A DNA stretch of 64,000 nt from NCBI GenBank assembly GCA_025504975.1, contig JANUWI010000011.1:1116001-1180000 (forward strand), read 5' to 3'. The notes beneath the pieces were generated by a model that saw only the letters and a list, made by a program, of their open reading frames with translations, had not been told where the DNA came from and did not search any database. Of the stretch, positions 46,418 to 58,822 are shown in pieces. This DNA comes from Plenodomus lindquistii. Lineage: Eukaryota; Ascomycota; Dothideomycetes; Pleosporales; Leptosphaeriaceae. A program made the translations under genes and the position numbers. Every line of letters starts with the position of its first letter. Within the stretch, counting starts at the first letter, position 1.

Positions 46418-48869
46418 ATGGCTTCGGCCACTGAGCTTACCACGATAAGCTCAACACTAGTGCGGAACGTGCTGAGTTTGTGGGCAATAAGAAGTCGGCC
46501 CAGGCTATAAGCGAGGAGCTTAGCACATCAACGAGTCACGTGGCTTTTTTGGAAACATAAGAGGAGAGAAGAAACCTAAGCTCAGACTTGGCACCACAGG
46601 ACCGTCAGTATTTGATCAAGAATACAACGTCGAGGTTGTTGAAGAGGAGGCTCAAGAAGATCCGGAAATTGCCCAACTTCCACTCATCGTCCGTCAGCTC
46701 GTATCTCTCGAAGACGACAGCACTCTGCCGACCCTTACCCTTCGTTACTTCCTTCTCTCAGTATTCATCATTGTCCCCCGCGCCTTCTTGTCACAGATGA
46801 GCCAGTTTCGCATCACCCAGGCTCCATACTCGATCCTCTTCGTCCAAATCGCCTGCCACTACGCTAGCCACTTCCTTGCGGACTACCTTCCGGCGTGGCA
46901 AGTCAAGCTGCCATTCGGCTATGGCTTTGATCTCAATCTCGCTCCGTGGAGCATCAAAGAGCACGTACTGGTCACGTTGACAGCTGCATCCGGCGCAACG
47001 TACAATCTCGCGTGCACGCCCATTTCCATGGCCGAACTCTTCTACGACATGAAGATCAACTGCGGCGTTGCCATCTTCTTCATGATGGCCATTGTTTGGG
47101 TCGGCTACGCTACGCAGCCATTGCACGAACCATGCTTTTATGGGAGCCAGAGTACGTCTGACCTCAGGCGCTCATGCAGACCACACTCTTCGAGACATTC
47201 CGCAAGCAGGATCGCCGGAGCAAGCTCGCGAAGAGGCAGATGATCATCTTCTTCTCGTGCTTGATGGGTATGACGTTGTGGCAGTTCTTGCCGGAGTACA
47301 TCTTCCCGATGACTTCGTCGTTGGCCTTTCTATGCTGGGTAGCTCCGAGTAAACCCAGTCGCAAACTTCATCGGATCTGGCCTCGGCGGTATGGGTTTCA
47401 TGAACCTGTCCTTTGACTGGTCCAACATTAACTGGAATGGGTCGTCGATTCTCATCACTCCCTTTTGGACCCGGGTCATCTTGTTCTTCGCGTTTGCGTT
47501 CAACTGTTGGGTCCTGCTTCCTGCAGCGAAGTGGGGAAAGCTCGGTTCATACAAGCACGGATTGATGTCCAACTCGCTGTTCACAGCGAATGGTACCAAG
47601 TACCCAACACTTGAGATCATCAACAATGTTTTCACTCTGAATGAGACTGTGTACGAGGTTAATGGTCCGGTATACATGGGTCTCCAGAATGTATGGGCTA
47701 CCTTCTTCAGCTACGCCAAACTGCTGTCTCCCTTTATCTGGATGGCCACATTCGGTGCATCTACCATCATTGCAACTTTCAGGAAGAATCAGCAAGCGCG
47801 GCGTGAGCGCAAGGAGGCCGCGAAGCAGACGACGGCGAATGGAGGTCACATCCCTAGCATCCACCATCAGTATACATATCGTCTCAACGTGCTGCAGCGC
47901 TCATACAAAGAAGTGCCAGGGTGGTGGTTCGGCGCGTTGTTCATTGTGGTTCTTGTCATCACCCTCGCAATAGTTGGCTCGGGTCATCTTTTCGTTCCGA
48001 TCTGGACTGTCTTCGTTGGGCTTGCCACCGGTATTGTTGTCGTGGTACCACTTGGCTACCTCTACGCAATCTCAAACTACCAGGTCCCTATTGGGGACTT
48101 CAGCGAGCTGATGTACGGAAACATGATCCAGACGAAAGCTGGTGCTAGTCATCGTCATCCTTGCGGCCCGTCAGTGTACGGAAGTATCGCTGGCGACGCC
48201 TGGCATCGCGCACAGTATATGCTGCAAGATCAGCGTATCGGGCACTACATGCACATCCCCCCAAGCACAGTGTTCTTCAGCCAGATCTTTGGCAGCATCC
48301 TGGGCATACCAATCAACTAAGGCGTGATCCTCTGGGTGTTAAATACGAAATTCGACTTCCTGGCTGGCCTGAAGAAAGATCCACTCCATCAGTGGACCGG
48401 TCAATCTCTCGTATCCTCGAACAGTCTCGGCGTCCAGTATGCCATCATCGGACCCAAGAGGATGTTCAGCCAAGACGTCTTTCACCCGCTTCCTTACGCC
48501 TTCCTTTTCGGTGCGCTACTACCGCTGCCCATTTACGCCCTACATCGCGCGTTCCTCAAGTCCCCGCTCAAGTTCCACCTGTGGAACACCACAATCTTCT
48601 TCTCGGGGGTGTCTGTATTCTACGGTAACTTGTCCACGGGTTATTTTTCCACTTTCGTAGGAGGCTTCATCGCCATGTACTGGGTGTTCCGTCACCACTT
48701 CAAGATCTGGAAAAGGTACAACTACATTGTTGCCGCGGCGCTGGACACGGCGTTCGACCTGAACATGTTGCTTGTGTTCTTGTTCTTTGTTAGCGGAAAG
48801 CAAATCAAGATGCCGGCATGGTGGGGCAATAACGCGGATAGTGTTGAGAGGTGCTTCACATTGGAGTAG
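46418..48869 (+). pseudogene. OPT-family oligopeptide transporter pseudogene
   Basis: The remains span the whole OPT fold. The N-terminal block is LRLGTTGPSVFDQEYNVEVV, followed by RQLVSLEDDSTLPTLTLRYF, SQFRITQAPYSILFVQIACH, GNMIQTKAGASHRHPCG, HYMHIPPSTVFFSQIFGS and the C-terminal WWGNNADSVERCF. Lesions seen are a one-base loss in the T run near 46545, a one-base loss at 47103-47114, a TGA at 47159-47161 in place of Trp before PQALMQ, a one-base insertion at 47350-47356, and a TAA at 48318-48320 between LGIPIN and GVILWVL. A further shift may lie just after the ATG at 46418. Intact OPT proteins import small peptides, glutathione or metal chelates across the plasma membrane. Confidence 0.85.
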
Positions 48870-49000
48870 TAGCCATCCTTGGCGCCGTACTAATCTGCTT
48901 GGTATCAGCTAGAAACCATACAGATTTGTTTCGAATTTTCACTGCAGACTTTGTTCCTGCAACTGCTTCAAAACTAGATTTCATGATAGCTCTTCAGCCG

Positions 49001-50037
49001 CTATGGCTCATTACAGTATCCGTCAATGAAGTTGACGGTCAGCTTGTTCCTGTTCTCCTTTAGTAAGGTCTCGCGACCGATGCTCAGAAGCTTGTCGACA
49101 TCTTGCCGACAGTCTGGCTAACATTAGTCTTATCAACGCCGTGATCATAAAGTATACATACCGAGAAAGAGCCCTCGCAGCTCTTTGCCCTTTCCTGAAG
49201 CCAACCATGCGCATGTTTGACCGCAAAGTGGTGGACCGTCTTTGAATAAGTCCTTGTAGTATTCTTCGTCTGTGATGTCGCCATACTTCTCTTTGACATC
49301 TTTCGCCGCACCAGCTACCGCTCATCAGTATCGCATTAATGGCCTCGAAGCAAGAAAGACGTACTCCCACCCATTCCTGTCAGCACGCCACCCGGATGTA
49401 GCGCGTACATGTGAATCGCGGGATCCAATCCGTCAAGCTCCATTTCCAACTGTAATGTATGCGTTGCTCGAATAAGCGCTGCCTTCGAGGTGACATAGCC
49501 CAGGGTCATTGGTACATCCACTGTCCCCGAGCGAGAAGCGATATTAATAATGCAACCCCGCCCGCGCTCCTTCATTCTCGGCAAGACCTCATGGATCAAC
49601 ATGAGGGGTGCCTTGAAATTAACTTCGATCTGCCTCCAGAATCCCTCGAACGTCGACATAATAAACGGTCGCTGGTCCAGGATACCCGCATTGTTCACCA
49701 AGATATCGATCAGTCCCAACTCTTTCTCCACCTGACCAAATATCTCCTTGACTTTCTTCGCATCTGTGACATCTGCGCTATATGTTTGGACTTTGCCGCC
49801 GAATGCCTCGCAGATCTTGCGTGTTTGAGCGAGTTTGTCGATTGTCAAATCGAGAATTGCGATATTGGCCCCAGACTTGGCTAGGGATTCAGAAATCGCT
49901 GCGCCGATACCCTGACCGGCGCCTGTAATCAATGCAACTTTCCCTTTGTTAGCTCCCTCGAGTGTTTTTGGTGATATGGAATCGTAGGGCGCATGTTGCA
50001 TAGGAAGCGTGCTGTAGCCGAATTGTGCTGGATCCAT
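49001..50037 (-). CDS. short-chain dehydrogenase/reductase
   Basis: Predicted 312-aa classical SDR in three exons: 50037-49365, 49314-49162 and 49113-49001. The cofactor motif TGAGQGIG is at residues 38-45, NNAG at 115-118, Ser168 in NIASRSG, and Tyr181/Lys185 in YVTSK. After HPGGVLTGMGG, the two short C-terminal exons add GDITDEEYYKDLFKDGPPLC and a stop after NEP, as in long fungal SDRs of secondary metabolism or detoxification. Intron lengths are 50 and 48 nt. It lies tail-to-tail with the OPT pseudogene, 131 bp away, and is undamaged. Substrate unknown. Confidence 0.88.
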
Positions 50038-51131
50038 GATGATCGTTCTTGAGTTTTAAATTTGTCTTGGGAGTCGAACTTGGTACTTCCTCACATCAAG
50101 TACATCTCGATCGGCGCGGAACCTGATGTAGGCATTCCGGCATGCCTGCCGGCCTCATAGTGATGTGCGGGGTGAGTTGGGGTAGCTGCGAGCCCCACAC
50201 CAGGATGTGGGGAACTGCTCATAGCTAGGTACCTATGGTATGTAAGTTTCGAATCCGCAGTGACGATACTAGTCCTTTCTATGATTACATATCTAGATAG
50301 CCATGATCTAAAAGTCCATGTGTAGGGCAATTAACGCGTCAAAGGCATGGAAAGAGCGCGTCAATGGCGCGTCGTGCATTTGTTAGCTCCTCTTTCCCAA
50401 AGAAGCATGGCGTGTCTCTTCTTCAACTCCAGGGGCCTGCGCTTGTCAACCGTGATTCGTCCATCAAATTATCCAGACACTCGACTACACAGATCGCAGC
50501 ACACCTCCGTCATGCACTCCGTCCGCAAAGAGTCAAAATTGATTTGTTCTAGGCACGCGCATCCTCAAACGGCCTCAAACGGCCTCAAACGGCCGCAAAA
50601 TATCTTTAACTAATCTCAACATCATTTCCGGGGATTGCTAGGCATCCCCTACAATGTGTTTGACGACAACCGATGGGCACACACGGTCTAGTCAACAAGC
50701 TGACCTGGACTTGCCTTTAATTATCCACGCCGCAAATACCGCCCTTCCGCGGCTCAACATGATTCCACGTTGATCTTGCATCAGAAAGCGGAAAAGGTCT
50801 GCGACACGTGCGCTCACTGCAGTAGAAGTCACGCGAGAACGAATTACTGAGCCTTTGTTTGCGCAATCAAAACATGTTACGACCCTGCGTTTGGCACTGT
50901 CTGATGCGTCGAGTCCGAACGTTGATTCGCCGACAGAACATATTCTGTTGAGCCTGTCATTCACAATATGGAGTAAACAGCTATGGTTGTAAAGGATCCT
51001 TGTGAAGGAGCGAGGACTGCAAACCCCGTGCAAGCCTCCATCACCACGCTCCATTATAAAGAGAACAGCTCATTTCGTCAATTGTGCTATGGGTCACCTT
51101 CAGGCTTGAAGCAAGGCACACGATCTTGAAG
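50038..51131. other. divergent promoter region
   Basis: About 1.1 kb between the SDR and tannase starts. It contains a 10-bp tandem repeat at 50561-50600. A minus-strand open frame at 50692-51054 has no domain character. Confidence 0.4.
50561..50600. repeat. 10-bp tandem repeat, four units
   Basis: Four consecutive 10-bp units based on GGCCTCAAAC; the inner two are identical and the outer two diverge slightly. The unit matches one DNA helical turn and lies about 570 bases before the tannase start. Confidence 0.85.
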
Positions 51132-52763
51132 ATGAGATCTATACTGCGAGCTACGGCAACTTCTTTGGCATTGCTACCAGGAATCATTAGCTCAGCTTCT
51201 GCAGCTCAATGTGAACCCTCTACCTTCCAAAATCTCACTCTTTTTGGTGGCAAGGTCCTGGATGTCAAGACCGTCGTCCATTTTAATCTATCACTCGACG
51301 TCCCCACGGAGCAGAACCATTTTCCAAAGAAAGTAACCGGTCTCGACGCGTGCGAGGTGCTCATCAAGTACACGCATCCTGGCTACAACGATACGATAAA
51401 TACTGTGGTTTGGCTACCAGCCGCGAGGGATTGGACTGGCAGATTCCTGGGTGCTGGAGGCGGCGGCTTTGTAACAGGAGCAGAGTCCAACACCACACTT
51501 CCTTGGGCTGCAAGCGAAGGTTTCGCGGTAGTTACGACCGATGGCGGTCACGCAGCTGAAGATGCGCTCAACATCGAGAAATGGGGCATGTCCAGTCCGG
51601 GCAATGTCAATTGGCCACTCTTACAAGACTTTGCTTCGACTGCGCTAGACGATGCAGCGACGCTCGGCAAAGCGGCCGCACAGGTTTACTATGGCAGACG
51701 CCCAAATTTCAGTTACTGGAACGGATGCTCGCTCGGTGGACGTCAGGGCTATCAGATGGCGCAGAAGTACCCGGAGCAGTACGATGGAATTCTAGCAACA
51801 GCACCGGCTATATACTGGAACGAGTTGATGATGCAGCTGTTCTGGCCGCAGGCAGTCATGAATGATCTTGGTGAGTTCACGCCAAGTCCCTGCCAAGGAC
51901 ATCGCTGACAACCGGCAGGCGAGTATCCATCGTTGTGCGAGCTGGAAGCCATTAATGATGCCGCCATTGAGGCCTGTGATGAACTAGATGGTCTCAAAGA
52001 CGGTATCATTGGACTGCCTCACGAGTGTAAATTTGATCCGAACGATATGGTAGGCAAACAGTACCGCTGCACATCTACGAACGAGACGACTATGATCACG
52101 AAAGCCGCAGCCATCATTGCGGAGAAGACATGGCAAGGACCCAGCTCGCCTGGTGGGGAATTGCACTGGCACGGCATGAACCCAGGTGCTTCTTTCGCTA
52201 TGACTGGGGCAACAACCTGTACAGATGGCATTTGTACGGGTGCGCCTTTCCTCGTTGCCAAGCTCTGGATTCAATACTTCATCAAAACAGATCCGAACTA
52301 CAAGTGTTCGAATGTCAACACCACGACATTCGAGACCTTGTTCAATCAATCAGTACAACGCTACAATTCCATCATCGGGACCTCCGACACAAATCTCAAG
52401 GCGTTTCATAAAGCAGGTGGTAAGCTTCTATCGTGGCACGGCCTGGCAGATACGTGTATTGCGCCGGATGCGACAGCAGAGTACACACGTCGCGTTCGAG
52501 AACGAGACCCCCAAGCCAATGATTACTATCGATATTTTGAAGCACCGGGAGTTGATCACTGTGGAGGTGGACTTGGCTGGTTTCCTGGGACTGCATTGAA
52601 GAGCCTCATCGAATGGGTGGAGCAGGGCATCGCGCCTGAGACGTTGGAATCTGAGGCCCAGAGCGGCTCGAAAGTGAAGAAGGCGAACTTATGCTTGTGG
52701 CCGAAGCACTTGGTCTATATCTCGGGCGATTCTGATGATGCTGCTTCATATGCATGTAGATAG
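51132..52763 (+). CDS. secreted tannase / feruloyl esterase
   Basis: Predicted 527-aa enzyme in two exons, 51132-51870 and 51919-52763. The open frame reaches a GTG at 51084, but the ATG at 51132 begins a good signal peptide (LRATATSLALLPGIISSASA, cleavage near residue 25). The family's CS-D-HC arrangement is complete: Cys199-Ser200 in NGCSLGGRQG, Asp424 in WHGLADTC and His460-Cys461 in DHCGGG, with the two cysteines placed to form the disulfide that links Ser and His. A calcium loop (DELDGLKDG) is at residues 267-275, and many N-glycosylation sites are present. It would hydrolyse ester bonds of gallate or hydroxycinnamates in plant material outside the cell. Confidence 0.93.
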
Positions 52764-54028
52764 GATTGAGCTTGACAACGCCTGTATGGCATGCATACGA
52801 AAGTGCTGAAACGACAGCTCCTCGTGAAAGTGACAACCCACTATTGTAGCGCACGGGTGTTGGAAGCTGCCTCAGGTATTGATCTTCAACAGTCTCTCGA
52901 GGGACTATCGTTTGCTCATCTTTGTTAGATCGCGCGTGTGGTGCGGACGAAAAAAGAGACATGTTTTCTCGCCAATGGCTTTCAATGGCCACAGAGGCAG
53001 GAGGTGTGTTGATTGTCCTCCAAACTTTGGACACCAGCTAGTCACAGCCTGTACGACTACTCTAAGTACGACCCTTACCTTGGGGACTGCGATGCGCATA
53101 GCACTGAGCGTTAGCGAGACTTAAGTAATGCTCCTGCCTAACTATAAATCCTAAATAGAGATGTGAGTAGCTCTGCAGGAATGCTTGAGAGAAAAGCGCA
53201 AAAGAACGTGAAGAAGAAATTGCGTTCCAAAGAAGGTAAGATGGTGGTGAGGTCAAATACTTAAAGTTGGAGGGACAATTAGAACTAGCATCTCCCCACA
53301 GAGGCGGCTTTTCTTTTGTCAGAGCGACAGCCGTAACGCTGACATGTCTCTGGCTCTGGGTTCCGTCAAATGTCAAGCGACGCGTCCGCGTGTCCGTGAA
53401 TTGCCCACAATGGTCAGGGTCTCAGCATACAGTAATTGAATTTTCACGCTAACACACGATTTTGACGGGTTCTCGATCATGTTCCGCCAAGGCCACCAGA
53501 GTCACACTGCAACGGGAAGCTTATGCCACCAGATCAGACTCTGGAGATGGTCTTGCCGTTCAGCCACGGAGCATGCGTCGTCAGCAACAAGCTTATCCAA
53601 CAGTTCAAGGCAGCTGGAGTTGCGATTTCGTTCGATAATCCCCAGTGCCGCCCCTGCACAGCTAGCGTGCTCAGCTATACGCATCTTCTCGCCTATCTTG
53701 GTACGTTTAGCGGGATCTGATTTGATTCCAACCATTAGGAGAGAAGTCCCGAGAACAAGCTCTAGCCAGAGCGGGCGAGAACTCATCAAAACAGACTAAG
53801 AAGCCGCGGATCATTCGCAGTCCGTGGGGTGGCGAACAGGAGACGAGGCATCTCGCCGCAAGCTGACATTCCCCCGACTTTACACTCTCTTTCACGTCCA
53901 TTGAACACTTCGATTGCGCCATCCTGTATTCCGGCGACTGGTGATGGAGTTGAGCGCAGCCGGGCCACCTTGATTTTGCGGATACTCCCCGCCTCTTGTG
54001 ACCTATTCACTTGGATCCACCGGCCGAC
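52764..54028. other. intergenic with a possible small frame
   Basis: 1.3 kb before the histidine kinase. A 65-codon plus-strand frame at 53523-53720 (LEMVLPFSHGACVVSNKLIQ, then FKAAGVAISFDNPQC) looks protein-like and contains a GTACGT donor-like site near its end, but no matching acceptor or homologue is recognised. Pyrimidine-rich leader sequence follows. Confidence 0.35.
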
Positions 54029-57000
54029 ATGGACGACTTCTCAGAGGATCGCCGGAGCAGACGCAAGGAGCGGAATCGCATGAGGAGGAATCACGATGTT
54101 TTGCAACTCTATAGCGCAGCTTTCCGCGACATTCCTCACATCTCCCGTACAAAGCCGCACGTACCTCGGGCATCCCCGGACACGACATTGTCCTCCCTAT
54201 GTCAACTTACGGCGATACGTCTTGGAGCAGAACGCTCTATGATATCTCTGCTTGACGATGATCGACAACACATTCTCGCAGAGGCCACTTGCGATATGGA
54301 TTTGTCCCCTCGTTCACCATTGATCGAAAATGCATCTGGCACGCTCTGGCTCGGTTACGTGAGCACACCCAGAAACTCGGGCATGTGTGAACAAGTACTG
54401 GATGTCGAACCAAAATCAGAGCCTGTTGTCATTATCAACGACTTGGCCGAAGACGCTCGTTCATGTTTGCGAGACGACGTACGCAGCAATCCCAACATGC
54501 GCTTCTACGCCACTGCTGGTCTGATAAGTCCAAATGGTACGGTAGTTGGGACCTTGTGCATTTTCGACAGTAAAGCACGCGAAGGGCTGTCGAGCAAAGA
54601 ACTCGAGCTACTCAGGGCTCTTGCTACTACTGTGGTTAGCTACCTCGATACTTATACGATAAGAGATCAATACCGACGTGGCGAACGATTTACACGCGGT
54701 CTAGTGTCCTTTGCTGAGGGGTCGGCAGGTCTTCTCCCTTTCGAGGGCAGCCATCGCTCAGGAATGACTCATGCAGATTCTGCTTCTTCACTGCCTTACG
54801 CCTCTAAAATCTCACCAGCCAAGACTCCTCAGTCGACTGACATAAAGGACTTAGCTGAAGGCGAGGGGCTGGCGTCGGTGACCAAAGACAACCCTCTTGA
54901 ACTTGAACAGGAGCAGGCAGGATCATCTAAGTCTCCACTAGGCGACTCTCAACCAACTCGGAAAGAATCCAACCGCCATCAGTCGATCTCAAAACTCCAG
55001 GATTCCATCCTACCCACAGATTCCAAGTTAATGTTCGAACGCGCCGCTCGAATCATGATGAAATCCAGCTATCTCGATGGAGTAGTCTTTCTTGATGCGT
55101 CTGTCGCGGCGAATGACCACAAACGTACGCCAAACAGCACCGATAGCGGTACCGATGCATCAATGCACTCTTATCATTCCAGGTCTTCGTCGAGTGACGA
55201 TGCAGGCTCAGCCAAGGACGTTCCCATGCCGCGTCGCATGTCTTTCTCAGCTTCTAAGTCTTGCAAGGTGCTTGGAGCCGCTACACCTGAACAATCTTCT
55301 TCAAATCCTTCATATGGGTCGCTTCTGGAGTCCGAGCTGGGCCGTTTCCTTCATGAGTATTCCCAGGGAAAAATCTTTACATTTGCTGCAAGTGGTCAAA
55401 GTTTGTCGTCTACGGAGGACGGGTCTGGATCGCCAGATCAAGCCACTAAAGATGCTGCACTACAGCCACAGCCAGGCGCGAAACAGAAGCACAAAAACAC
55501 CCGTGGGCCAAAGAATTGCTCAGCCGTGGTACGAGCCATGTTCCCAGAGGCGCGAAGTGTTGCTTTCATACCTTTCTGGGATTACGAGCGGTCCAGATGG
55601 TTTGCCGGATGTTTATGCTGGAGCAATGACCCATTCCGATTGCTTACGGCGTCAGTTGACCTTAACTACTTCAAGATTTTCAGTCACTCAATCATGAGGG
55701 AGCTTTCTCGTCTAGATTCGATAGCCTTGAGCGAGGTACGTCTTCTACAATCTTTCTGCGAATATGTCCGTATTTGGATCAAACAGGCAACATGCCATGT
55801 TGCCAAGGTTCATGTCATATTCCGCTCCTGTAAGCTTTCCGTAACATACTGATTACTGCGCTACGTGCAGGCTAAATCGACGTTCGTTGCTTCCATATCG
55901 CACGAGCTACGATCGCCACTGGTGAGTAAATCTTGTTCAACATGAAATCACTCTCCAGAATCCATGCTTACATCATTGTTCCAGCATGGAATCTTGGGTA
56001 CATTGGAATTCATCAAAGACACGCCACTTGATTCTTTCCAGACCAGTATGTTGAATTCGCTGAGCGCGTGCGGCACTACTCTCCTGGACACCATCAACCA
56101 TGTGATGGATTATGCCGATCTGGGCGTGTCACGGCAGCGAGTATCTTCCCGACGACTCAAAGACTCTAACACAATTCGCTTCTCAGCGAGACCGCCCAAA
56201 AACCGTCTAAAGAAGATTCCTCCCTTTGACTTTGGACTTGCCACAGAAGAGGTGGTTGAAGCTGTATTCAGTGGCTCTTCATATCTACCTGTGACATCAA
56301 AGCTCATGCTCGATCCACAATCACCGTCTGACGAACTTCCCAACCCCTTTGCTAGGCGGAAACTCTGCTTCGTTGTGCTGGACATAGCTATGGATGACGA
56401 CTGGGCATACTGCTTCCCAGTGGGATCGTGGAGGAGAATCGTCATGAATCTCTTCGGCAATGCGATCAAATATACCGGTTCTGGATGTAAGTGCGACCAA
56501 AAGTCAATCGTCATACGTCAAGTATGATATATGCATCTGTTTCATGTGTTGAACACATACCGATATGGTTCACAATGGACTCGCAATCTTCAGGATTGTC
56601 TGGATCCGATCCTAGGCAACTCTTGTTTGGAAGTCGAATTCTTCTTTCTGGATCGGAATCTCTGCTAATATCTTGGCTCGTTGTAGTCATCCATGTTTCG
56701 TTGCGAACGAGCCGGCCAACGACGAACACAGGTGCACCGACTGCCGTTACACTGGTAATTACCGACTCCGGCTTGGGCATGAGCCCCGCGTTTCTTGCAA
56801 ATCGCGCTTTCCAGCCCTTCTCTCAGGAGAACACACATGCTCCTGGCACAGGACTTGGCCTGAATATCGTTCGAACGATCATCGATTCCAGTGGAGGGAA
56901 GATTGAAATAAGCAGTGATCCTGCCACAGGAACCAAGCTTACGGTGAAGCTTACGCTGAACAAGCCAGAGAAGCAGATTGCACACACCCCCGAGCGAGAA

Positions 57001-58295
57001 CAATTTATGTCTCTTCTTCCACGAATGAAGGGTCGCAGAGTTTGCATTTTGCACAAATACGCTAGAAAAGACCCAGACAGGGAAGCCATGACAAGACAAG
57101 AAGAGGGGCTGCTGCGATTTACCAATGCACTTGCCTCAACTCTTGAGCACCACCTGAAAATGGACGTGGTACAAACGACAGAGTGGCACGGACATGATGC
57201 AGATCTTGTAATTTGCCCAGAGCCGTCCTTCGACTACCTCGCTGCCATTCGGAAGCAGCGTATTGACGCACAAAAAGCCCCAGTCACCGTGTTCATTGCA
57301 ATGGATGCAATGGAGGCAGCAACATTGCGCTCCGATGTCCGCGTGACTGACAAAGAATCCGTGGTTGAGATCATGACACAGCCGTAGGTACAACGCCATT
57401 TGTTGCAGGTAATTGCTGTCACGGCTAACACCTCGTAGATGCGGACCACACAAACTCGCTTTTGTACTCAATCAATGTCTTGATCGATTTTGTCGCGCGG
57501 ACGAAAATGTCGAACACGACCTCCTCAAGAAGACGGGACCAGAACACAGAATGACAGACTTGAAGTCATCTGATGAACCAACTATCATGTTAAGATCGCT
57601 TCACATAGCTGAACCTGACGGCTCGCCTCTAACGCCCCCACTGTCTGCCCAATCTCCTTCAGCGACAGCTTCCAACACCACTGATCCGACCGCTGCCCTA
57701 GCTGCTGAGGAGGACACTATCACCTCACACATTCTCATCACCGACGACAACTCACTCAATCGAAAGGTATACCTCTCACACCCTACGCCGATGGACCACA
57801 ACACTAACTCGAGTAGCTCCTAGTCGCATTTATGCGGAAGCATGGTCTACCATACCAAGAGGCTTCCAACGGTCTAGAAGCTTTACAAGCATATCAGACT
57901 GGTCAAGATAAGATCAACGTTATCCTGATGGGTAAAGCATTTCTCACACGCGCAAGTAGCCTCAAATCGCTAACCACGCAACAGACATGTCCATGCCAGT
58001 CATGGACGGCATGAGCGCCACCCGCGCCATCCGTAAATTCGAACAGGACCAAAGTCTCCCACGTTGCTCCATCATCGCACTTACTGGGCTTGCATCCGCA
58101 AGCGCCAAACTGGAGGCCTGGAGCTCCGGTATCGATCACTTCATGACGAAGCCTGTCAACTTTAAAGCGCTGGCAGAGCTGCTGAGGAAAAAAGAGAATG
58201 CGAGACAGGAGCGGCGCAGAGATGAGGGACCGAGAGACGTAGGAACTATCCGGGAGGTATCTGATCTCGATATCGAGGCAAAGATATCTCCTTGA
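54029..58295 (+). CDS. hybrid histidine kinase with GAF domain
   Basis: Predicted 1236-aa two-component sensor in seven exons: 54029-55735, 55871-55921, 55985-56486, 56687-57383, 57439-57766, 57817-57931 and 57985-58295. The frame opens at a TTG, so the ATG at 54029 is used. A GAF-like domain spans about residues 50-215 (SMISLLDDDRQHILAEA, then ATAGLISPNGTVVGTLCIFD). A Ser-rich linker of 250 residues follows. The H-box is FVASISHELRSPLHGIL with His580. The ATPase has an N-box (RRIVMNLFGNAIKYTGSG), DSGLGMS and GTGLGL. The receiver ends the protein, with phospho-acceptor Asp1134 (DMSMPVMDG) and Lys1189. No membrane segment, so a cytosolic sensor feeding the HPt/HOG-type phosphorelay is expected. 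The signal is unknown. Confidence 0.9.
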
Positions 58296-58822
58296 GTGCG
58301 TATTGGAGGGCGGTGGAATATACCTTGGAATTGAGCGTCTGGCCGCATGGAATTGATCATGCTGCGCTGGTATTACGAGACGAATCTGCTGGTTGGAGCG
58401 CATCTTAGCGGGCTTGCCACGGCTGCCGAGACCCGTGTTTTGAATCGCAGTATGCCTATTTGGTTTGGGAAGCTCTGGAATTGGGTCGGCCTACACACAA
58501 AGCGAATGATGCGGCCATGTCAGATGGATCTACTGCTATGTATTAGACCTAATCATCACAACAAGAAACATGTACACAGCTCCATGAGCATCATTCGCTC
58601 ACCTGCTTCCACGTACGGACTTAAGGCCTCGTGCACCTATCATTTGCGTGATCTCTATCCATTATTTCGGTTGTACTTCCAGATGCCTATTACATTTGTA
58701 AACAGAGAGAAAACTCATGCATTGGATGTTCTCGCCGTTTTGCATTGATCGTGCAGATCCAATCTTCAATGGTGCTTTCCGTTCCCTGAGCTCCCCCCCT
58801 CCACGGGCACCACTCTTCCTTT
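58296..58822. other. convergent intergenic spacer
   Basis: 3' untranslated sequence of the kinase and of the BTB gene. No coding signal. Confidence 0.4.

Noticed and set aside
37955..48869. Repeat-induced point mutation (RIP) as the cause of the pseudogene island
   Set aside because: Some stops fit transitions, but many lesions are one-base indels, base composition is not AT-shifted, and the central P450 is untouched.
51084..51131. N-terminal extension of the tannase frame
   Set aside because: It starts at GTG; the ATG at 51132 gives a proper signal peptide.
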